A stretch of 32,289 nucleotides of DNA, from NCBI GenBank assembly GCA_018260445.1, contig JAGLBE010000027.1:1-32289 (forward strand). The letters run 5' to 3'. The DNA comes from Psychrobacter sp. (lineage in GTDB: Bacteria; Pseudomonadota; Gammaproteobacteria; Pseudomonadales; Moraxellaceae). Position 1 is the stretch's first letter, and each line of letters starts with the position of its first letter. The notes beneath the pieces are model-generated. The model ran no database searches. It was not told where the DNA came from and worked only from the letters and a program-made list of their open reading frames with translations. The translations under genes were made by a program, and so were the position numbers. Positions 27,140 through 32,289 of this stretch are shown piece after piece.

Positions 27140-28117
27140 ATGGACAATCGACTAATAAATCCGCTTGAACGTGCTGATGATAGCGTGGACAACAATATTC
27201 GTCCTGGTACATTGGCTGAGTATATCGGTCAGCCGGTTGTGCGCGAACAAATGGAAGTGTTTATTGAGGCAGCGCGGCGCCGTAACGAGGCGTTAGATCA
27301 TACGCTGATATTTGGCCCACCGGGACTGGGTAAAACCACCTTGGCCAATATTATTGCCCGCGAAATGGGCGGTAATCTGCGTGCCACCTCGGGCCCCGTG
27401 CTAGAGCGTGCGGGCGATTTGGCCGCCATGCTGACCAATTTAGAAGAAGGCGATGTACTGTTTATTGATGAGATTCATCGTTTAAGCCCGGTTATCGAAG
27501 AGATTTTATATCCGGCAATGGAGGACTTTCAATTAGACATTATGATTGGCGAGGGCCCAGCCGCACGCTCTATTAAATTGGATTTGCCCACTTTTACCTT
27601 GGTAGCTGCTACCACCCGTGCCGGTTTATTAACCTCGCCACTGCGTGACCGCTTTGGCATTGTGCAGCGTTTAGAGTTTTATAGTGTTGAAGATTTAACC
27701 ACTATTGTTAGTCGTTCAGCTCGCTTAATGGGGGCGCAAATGTCGAGCGAGGGTGCCGTAGAGGTCGCAAGGCGTGCTCGGGGAACGCCCCGTATTGCCA
27801 ATCGCTTGTTACGCCGCGTGCGCGATTATGCCGAAGTGCGTGCTGATGGCAATATCAGTGGCGAAATTGCCGATAGCGCCTTGGATATGCTTGCCGTGGA
27901 TAGACGTGGGCTTGACCACTTAGATAGGCGTTATATCGAAATGCTGCATGCGCGCTTTGATGGTGGTCCGGCAGGTGTGGAGGCGATAGCCGCTGCCATG
28001 GCAGAGGATAGAGGGACTTTAGAGGATGTTATTGAGCCGTATTTAATTCAGCAAGGCTATGTGCTGCGTACCGCAAGAGGACGTATACTAACCGAGTTGG
28101 CGCTTACTCAATTATAG
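27140..28117 (+). CDS. ruvB: Holliday junction branch migration ATPase RuvB
   Basis: This 325-residue AAA+ motor drives Holliday junction branch migration together with RuvA. Walker [11 protein letters not shown] is at 58-67, Walker B is LFIDEIHRL, sensor 1 is AATTRAG, and the box with the arginine finger is [11 protein letters not shown]. The C-terminal winged-helix DNA-binding part contains [17 protein letters not shown]. Sequence and length are close to the E. coli protein (336), with a slightly shorter N terminus. ruvA and ruvC are not adjacent, so this is a split ruv locus, as in other Moraxellaceae. All motifs are intact. Confidence 0.97.
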   Translation: MDNRLINPLERADDSVDNNIRPGTLAEYIGQPVVREQMEVFIEAARRRNEALDHTLIFGPPGLGKTTLANIIAREMGGNLRATSGPVLERAGDLAAMLTNLEEGDVLFIDEIHRLSPVIEEILYPAMEDFQLDIMIGEGPAARSIKLDLPTFTLVAATTRAGLLTSPLRDRFGIVQRLEFYSVEDLTTIVSRSARLMGAQMSSEGAVEVARRARGTPRIANRLLRRVRDYAEVRADGNISGEIADSALDMLAVDRRGLDHLDRRYIEMLHARFDGGPAGVEAIAAAMAEDRGTLEDVIEPYLIQQGYVLRTARGRILTELALTQL

Positions 28118-28183
28118 TTAAACCGCCTGTCTGATTTTTTGGTTTTCTGGGTACATAGACGGGGATAGTAGCTATTTTCTATG

Positions 28184-28204
28184 TGCTAACTGCTAACTGC
28201 TAAC
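28184..28204 (+). repeat. 7-base tandem repeat (TGCTAAC)x3
   Basis: Three perfect TGCTAAC units lie in the 145-base gap between the convergent ruvB and DUF937-like genes. No convincing terminator was found in this gap. Confidence 0.85.
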
Positions 28205-28262
28205 TGCCATAGCTATCACAGCTACTAGTGCTCTTCTTACTTAGCATCCATTCATCTATGCA

Positions 28263-29654
28263 TTAATGCGATTTATCTGTCTGCTTATCCTGCTTATCAC
28301 TCTCGTTAATGCGCACAATAGCGATATCTTGACCACCATGGTCGGCAGCGGGTGTTTCAGTAAGGGCTTTTGAATATGTGGGCTGCATAAATTGCTTGTA
28401 GTAGTATTTGCCCAGCGCCAACAAACACAAGCTACCCATAATCATCATTAAGACTAAAAATACGCTGCTGCGCCAAAAGGGAGCTGCCTTATCGTATTCG
28501 ATAGGTTGTTCACTGGCCGTCGTTTTGGTTTGCTCGTTCATAAATCCAAAGCTTACCAAGGGGCGATTAGGGGGTTGTTTGGGCTCGGGTGCTATTTTTA
28601 GCCAGTTGCGGCTCAAGTAGATATCGGCTATTTTAGCCAATTGTAATAGCCAGCGCTGATAAGGCAGACGAATATTGACCATAGGCACAAAGGTTAAGAG
28701 GCTGCTTTGGGTATTGATAGGGTTATCGACATTAACATTGCTATCGACATCTACATTGACAATATCAGTATCGACGATATCGGTATCGACAATGTTAGGC
28801 GCATACTCTATCGTTTGTATTGCTGCTGCCGATGCTGCTGATGCTGTTATTGGTGTCGATGCTGCTAATCCTGTTGATGCCGATGCTGTTAATAGAGTTG
28901 TAGGGGGCAGGGTAGTCTCAGCCTCATTATCAAAGTCAGTCGTCACAGTTATGGTAGCAGGGGATTGCGGCCTATCAAGCGGCTGGATGCGGCCAATCGC
29001 TTTTGCATAATTGGGCATGCTATCTTGTTGATTAAGGGTTGCCAAAGCGGGCGGTTGATACCCGGTAACGCTGTGCCATATGGGGTCGAATTCGGGAAGA
29101 TGATGGAGGCCAATTGGCGTATTATCTAAGCAAGAACGCTCACAAGTAGGCTGTAAAAACTGGTTTTGCTGTTGTAGCCACAGGTCGACTTCGCTCGCAT
29201 CTAAATGGGCAAAATCGGCCAATATGGCTAACTCACGTAGGCATAACAGACAAAGCGCTGCTAAAATGGGTTTTACCTGACTTGGTGATAAATGTGCAAG
29301 CTGCGCTAACTGCTGACATATTTGATGTTGCAGCGCATTTTTTTGAAATAGGGTGTCGCTTATGGGCTGCCCATATTGCATGGCAGTTGCCATGGTGTGG
29401 AGGTTAAAGGCATTGTGTTTGCGCAGCTCCTTGACCTGATGCCGCTGGAATAACTTTTTTAAAACTGCCTCTCCCCCCAGTAGTTGCTGATACGCCAATA
29501 AGGCACTGACAATGGCTTGAATGCCATGTTCAATCAGTAGGCGCGCTTGGGGTAGCGATATATGGCCAAAATCGGCAACGATTGAATCGATAGGCTGCGT
29601 ATCTTGGATTAAGAAATCATAGATGGACACACGGGTCGGTAATAGGGCCGTCAT
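28263..29654 (-). CDS. DUF937-like protein with one C-terminal membrane segment
   Basis: This 463-residue protein has a helical N-terminal part (about 1-175). SLPQARLLIEHGIQAIVSALL and LAHLSPSQVKPILAALCLLCL recall the DUF937 (YidB-like) arrangement, though I rate this match as loose. A low-complexity middle (about 235-315) is rich in Thr/Ala/Ser, followed by IVDTDIVDTDIVNVDV repeats. A second small region (about 320-360, LPYQRWLLQLAKIADIYLSRNWL) precedes a single membrane helix (about 404-425, VFLVLMMIMGSLCLLALG). About 40 polar residues follow it. There is no N-terminal signal, so the bulk is probably cytoplasmic and tail-anchored. It has its own promoter and is divergent from the YkuD gene. 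Function unknown. Confidence 0.75.
   Translation of the reverse strand: MTALLPTRVSIYDFLIQDTQPIDSIVADFGHISLPQARLLIEHGIQAIVSALLAYQQLLGGEAVLKKLFQRHQVKELRKHNAFNLHTMATAMQYGQPISDTLFQKNALQHQICQQLAQLAHLSPSQVKPILAALCLLCLRELAILADFAHLDASEVDLWLQQQNQFLQPTCERSCLDNTPIGLHHLPEFDPIWHSVTGYQPPALATLNQQDSMPNYAKAIGRIQPLDRPQSPATITVTTDFDNEAETTLPPTTLLTASASTGLAASTPITASAASAAAIQTIEYAPNIVDTDIVDTDIVNVDVDSNVNVDNPINTQSSLLTFVPMVNIRLPYQRWLLQLAKIADIYLSRNWLKIAPEPKQPPNRPLVSFGFMNEQTKTTASEQPIEYDKAAPFWRSSVFLVLMMIMGSLCLLALGKYYYKQFMQPTYSKALTETPAADHGGQDIAIVRINESDKQDKQTDKSH
28733..28896 (-). repeat. Degenerate in-frame repeats in the DUF937-like gene
   Basis: Two low-complexity tracts adjoin. One (28733-28795) is built from ATCGACATT-like units and codes for Asp/Val/Asn repeats. 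The other (28818-28896) is built from GATGCTGCT-like units and codes for Ala/Ser/Thr repeats. The units are too diverged for an exact count. Confidence 0.6.
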
Positions 29655-29683
29655 ATTATCTACTAATTTTAGAGGTTGAGTTT

Positions 29684-29712
29684 ATAATAAGGGCGAATGA
29701 CTCAGGATACAA
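29684..29712 (-). promoter_or_regulatory. Sigma-70 promoter of the DUF937-like gene
   Basis: On the minus strand TTGTAT (29707-29712) and TATTAT (29684-29689) are separated by exactly 17 bases, with the -10 about 30 bases before the ATG. The fit to the consensus is good in spacing and fair in bases. Confidence 0.55.
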
Positions 29713-29762
29713 CCGCTTATTAGGGCATTATTTTATTAAAAAACCACTAAACAGCGTCAAGT

Positions 29763-29790
29763 TTGAATTAACAATCGTGTTGCTTATGGT
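29763..29790 (+). promoter_or_regulatory. Possible promoter of the YkuD-domain gene
   Basis: TTGAAT (29763-29768) and TATGGT (29785-29790) are spaced by 16 bases, about 40 bases before the start codon. The match is moderate. Confidence 0.35.
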
Positions 29791-29817
29791 TTGAGCAATG
29801 GCACTCTATAGTGGTTT

Positions 29818-29823
29818 AAGAGG
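29818..29823 (+). promoter_or_regulatory. Ribosome binding site deciding the YkuD gene start
   Basis: AAGAGG abuts the ATG at 29824 with no spacing but lies six bases before the in-frame ATG at 29830, so the latter is the likely start. Confidence 0.75.
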
Positions 29824-29829
29824 ATGCGT

Positions 29830-30393
29830 ATGGCAAAAAACAAGGCACATCAGCTGCCATATTTAGGGCTAATCATCATTAATATTGCTAAGCAAACCTT
29901 GTCCTTTTTTGGGTTAACTGACCCAAATGACGACTCTTCAAGGACGCAGGCATTCACATTAAAACGAACCTTTTCAATTTCCACCGCTAAAAATGGTAGC
30001 GGCAATCTTGAAGGGTCAGGTGGCACACCGTTGGGATGGCATTATATTGCCACCAAAATAGGCACAGCTGCGCCCATGAATACGGTATTTGTAGGACGCG
30101 TGGCCACAGGGGAGATTTATAGCAACGCCTTGGGCGAGTTATACCCAAAGCGGGATTGGATTTTAACCCGTATTATGTGGCTGGCTGGGTTAGAGGCTGG
30201 GGTCAACCTAGGCAATAATAGCTTAGGTTGCTGCGATACTTACCAGCGTTATATTTATATTCATGGGACGCCAGATGCCGAGCCGATGGGCGTGCCAAAA
30301 TCGCATGGCTGTATTCGCATGCACAATGACGATTTAGTATGGTTGTTTGACCAGGTTGAGGTTGGAACGAAGGTGCAGATTATTGAGCAATAA
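29830..30393 (+). CDS. YkuD-domain L,D-transpeptidase family protein, probably a cytoplasmic L,D-carboxypeptidase
   Basis: This 187-residue protein consists almost entirely of a YkuD domain. The catalytic motif SHGCIRM contains His159 and the nucleophile Cys161; the upstream conserved His145 is in IYIHGTPD. The first strand of the domain (LIIINIAKQTLSFF) starts within 15 residues of the N terminus, leaving no room for a signal peptide or anchor. Most YkuD enzymes are periplasmic and cross-link peptidoglycan or attach lipoprotein. In Acinetobacter, however, a signal-less YkuD protein (ElsL/LdtK) is known as a cytosolic L,D-carboxypeptidase that trims recycled muropeptides. By layout and lineage this gene fits that role, which is inference. 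It is transcribed alone, divergent from the DUF937-like gene and convergent with the CYTH-CHAD gene. Confidence 0.88.
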   Translation: MAKNKAHQLPYLGLIIINIAKQTLSFFGLTDPNDDSSRTQAFTLKRTFSISTAKNGSGNLEGSGGTPLGWHYIATKIGTAAPMNTVFVGRVATGEIYSNALGELYPKRDWILTRIMWLAGLEAGVNLGNNSLGCCDTYQRYIYIHGTPDAEPMGVPKSHGCIRMHNDDLVWLFDQVEVGTKVQIIEQ

Positions 30394-30457
30394 AAATCAT
30401 CCTGACCAACCTAGCTCTAAAAATTAACCCTAAAATTTTGATTAAATAGCAGTCGTG

Positions 30458-32020
30458 TTACCAAAAAATCGGTGCATCTTTAATGGTGGTTAGGCTTTGG
30501 GCGCAGTGACGGGCGGCATGTTTTTCTTCTGCACCAAAATAACCGACTGCAAACCACGCATTAGGGTTCACTTTTGTTTTGTCTTGATAAAAGTCATGGC
30601 CGACCAAAGCATCGTTATATTCACCAAGGACATCTTGCGCAGGCTCTAAATAAGTCAAAAAGGTTTTGGTGGCTGATTTTTTATACATAGGGGCGATAAA
30701 CTCGCTGATATAGCGCAGGCTTTTAAGACGCTTACGCACATCATGTTGCGCTTCAATATCAAGCTCGGCAAAATGGCCACTGGCGCCACTTATTTTGTTA
30801 TACAATTTAGTCATTATTTTTGCGATGGCTTGTTTAGCGGGTTTGGCATTCATGGCGCTGTCTTGCTCAGGGCTGCTCATGGTGTAGTGTATCAAATCAA
30901 GCAGCGTCATCTGAAAGTCATTGGCACGCACCGCATCAACCGGCATAACGCTAAGGGTATCGCGTTCGGGAGACCAATCGACATGGGGGCCGCCTAACGC
31001 CTCTAACATAGGCTGGGTTTTAATTTGCAGTATTTCACGGTCACGGTACTCACCCAATAAGCTGAAGGTCTGCTTTAATACGGGTGTCCACTCAGGATTA
31101 ATATCGGCCGAAAACCCGGCAAAAAACTTAAGCGCCGTACGCAAGCGCCGTACCCCCACTCGCAATTGGTGCACATGGTTGCCATCCTCACTGCCTGCTG
31201 CAATGGCACTGGCATTGGGCAAAATCTGCAGCATACAGTTGTGTACCACCGCCCGCATAAATTGAGGCTGGCTCATCTCGGCACGCACCGTAAGCTGGCT
31301 TAAATCTGCCTTAGTAGCGATGGCATGCTGCCTATTGGCGAGCAGTAAACCGCCACGCTCTGCTTTGGTCACGGTAGAGATACAAAGCTGATAACGCTTG
31401 CACCACAGTTTGGCGATGTCAAATAGCGCATCTGGCGTACCTTGGAGCAACTCAAATTCAATTTCATGAATCGCTTGCGACTGATTGACGTCCTCACCAT
31501 GAATGACTAGACCCTCATCATAGGCGACTTCAATAGTGGCGTCCTCTTTTTTTACCAACCGCGTGATACGGGTCACATCGGTAATATACTGACATTTTAG
31601 GGCACTCACTGCATTCTCATCTCCAGCCGCAGTTCCAGCCTTATCCCCAGCACTGTCTTGACCGGCAATGAGTTTTTTTATGGCTTTAATCTGTTTGGGG
31701 ATTTTAGTATCGGCATATACAGACACATCGGGCACTAACGTATTGTGCGCCAAGGCATCGGCAGTGGCCTCAGCGTCTAAAATAGTGTTGTCCTCTAAGC
31801 GAGACGCAAGGCCATCGCCCCCTGATTTTAGGGTTTGTACCCAATTGTCGCCCTCTTTACGAATGCGTAAGGCAGCGCCCGATTGCGCCAAATCCTTATC
31901 AATATTGTCAAAATAATGAGCTGCCAACTGCGAGGTTTTGGCAGATTTGATATTCACCTGACGCAGTAAGGCGCCAACTTTATACTCCGGCACTAAAAAT
32001 TTGAGCTCTATTTCTTGCAT
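30458..32020 (-). CDS. CYTH-CHAD domain protein (putative inorganic triphosphatase/polyphosphate-binding)
   Basis: The protein has 520 residues from the ATG at 32020. It starts directly with the CYTH signature ExExK (QEIELKF), continues with AAHYFDN, LRIRKEG, QTLKSGG and the acidic EIEFELLQG strand, and ends its tunnel domain near residue 215. A linker leads to a CHAD domain (about 250-515) with its conserved basic helices, including HVHQLRVGVRRLRTALKFF and HDVRKRLKSLRYI. CYTH enzymes such as E. coli YgiF hydrolyse triphosphate; CHAD domains bind polyphosphate. An Ala/Gly/Asp-rich insertion (around SAGDKAGTAAGDENA) interrupts the CYTH part. The start is set by AAGGA seven bases upstream; ATGs at 32050 and 32035 lie at or before that site. 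No polyphosphate kinase gene is nearby. Confidence 0.9.
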   Translation of the reverse strand: MQEIELKFLVPEYKVGALLRQVNIKSAKTSQLAAHYFDNIDKDLAQSGAALRIRKEGDNWVQTLKSGGDGLASRLEDNTILDAEATADALAHNTLVPDVSVYADTKIPKQIKAIKKLIAGQDSAGDKAGTAAGDENAVSALKCQYITDVTRITRLVKKEDATIEVAYDEGLVIHGEDVNQSQAIHEIEFELLQGTPDALFDIAKLWCKRYQLCISTVTKAERGGLLLANRQHAIATKADLSQLTVRAEMSQPQFMRAVVHNCMLQILPNASAIAAGSEDGNHVHQLRVGVRRLRTALKFFAGFSADINPEWTPVLKQTFSLLGEYRDREILQIKTQPMLEALGGPHVDWSPERDTLSVMPVDAVRANDFQMTLLDLIHYTMSSPEQDSAMNAKPAKQAIAKIMTKLYNKISGASGHFAELDIEAQHDVRKRLKSLRYISEFIAPMYKKSATKTFLTYLEPAQDVLGEYNDALVGHDFYQDKTKVNPNAWFAVGYFGAEEKHAARHCAQSLTTIKDAPIFW

Positions 32021-32027
32021 GGGGATA

Positions 32028-32032
32028 TCCTT
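32028..32032 (-). promoter_or_regulatory. Ribosome binding site of the CYTH-CHAD gene
   Basis: On the minus strand AAGGA lies seven bases before the ATG at 32020, which places the CYTH signature at the very N terminus, as is usual for the family. Confidence 0.7.
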
Positions 32033-32204
32033 CATAGATGACAGTGACATACATTAAATTATTGACTATCGTAAGATAAGCACTAGATAATAACAAGCAT
32101 ATTAATGTGACAAAAAGATGAAATATTCGGGTCTAACGAATTATAGGTTTAGCCTATAGCTATAATAATGCCATTTAGGTATAAGTAATCGAACAGAAAT
32201 ATAT

Positions 32205-32210
32205 TATAAT
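32205..32210 (+). promoter_or_regulatory. Possible -10 element of the truncated last gene
   Basis: A perfect TATAAT lies 34 bases before the ATG at 32244, without a clear -35. A second, more distant candidate is TTGACT (32062) with GATAAT (32086) at 18-base spacing. Confidence 0.4.
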
Positions 32211-32243
32211 ACCAACTTTCCATAACATTCATAAAAAGCCACC

Positions 32244-32289
32244 ATGAAGACTAGACTAATAAAACTAAACGATTCCGAGCGTCAAGAAC
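32244..32289 (+). CDS. Start of an unidentified gene, cut by the window end
   Basis: ATG at 32244 opens a frame that stays open to the last base and codes for MKTRLIKLNDSERQE. A TATAAT lies 34 bases upstream. The typical spacing behind the divergent CYTH-CHAD gene supports a real start. Fifteen residues are too few to assign a family, and no strong Shine-Dalgarno site is visible. Confidence 0.5.
   Translation, partial: MKTRLIKLNDSERQE

Overview
The window reads as chromosomal DNA of a gammaproteobacterium of the Moraxellaceae, most like Psychrobacter or a near relative. This rests on the character of the LysS, RF1, RuvB and DnaX sequences, a moderate GC content judged by eye, and the mix of housekeeping genes with Moraxellaceae-type hypotheticals. 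The genus is an inference, since no search was possible. I saw no tRNA, rRNA, CRISPR array, insertion sequence or prophage.

Layout. (1) 1-10734: the 3' part of one giant surface adhesin gene (3577 codons visible, 5' end outside). It has Calx-beta, VCBS/cadherin-like and T1SS-143-type repeats, then RTX calcium-binding nonapeptides and a type I secretion tail. (2) 10735-10880: a doublet of GTAG-headed REP palindromes, then a strong intrinsic terminator. (3) 10940-11758: a membrane-anchored DUF218 (SanA/YdcF-like) protein. (4) 12049-15540: a two-component pair, a dCache sensor histidine kinase and a response regulator with two receiver domains and no output domain. (5) 17048-15611, minus strand: a pnuC-type transporter overlapping a stand-alone NadR-like ribosylnicotinamide kinase, a probable nicotinamide riboside salvage operon. 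(6) 17146-18321, divergent from pnuC: a FabH-like ketoacyl synthase III. (7) 18493-21775: prfA, a cysteine-rich lipoprotein, lysS. (8) 21991-28117: an unrecognised 482-residue protein, dnaX, a LysR regulator, ruvB. (9) 29654-28263, minus: a DUF937-like protein with one C-terminal membrane anchor. (10) 29830-30393: a YkuD-domain protein without signal peptide, probably a cytoplasmic L,D-carboxypeptidase of the ElsL/LdtK kind. (11) 32020-30458, minus: a CYTH-CHAD protein. (12) 32244 to the end: the start of another gene.

How the genes fit together. Most are independent housekeeping units. The clear functional couples are kinase plus response regulator, and transporter plus kinase. RF1 and LysS both serve translation; DnaX and RuvB serve replication and recombination.

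What stands out: the adhesin with a 77-bp exact internal repeat that begins at the window edge; two different GTAG-headed palindromes that look like RAYT-type REP elements; and many short tandem repeats, both inside genes (dnaX, the NadR-like kinase, the DUF937-like gene) and between them. I found no convincing new multi-gene system. The best functional leads are the double-receiver regulator with its kinase, the cytosolic YkuD protein, and the unrecognised 482-residue protein.
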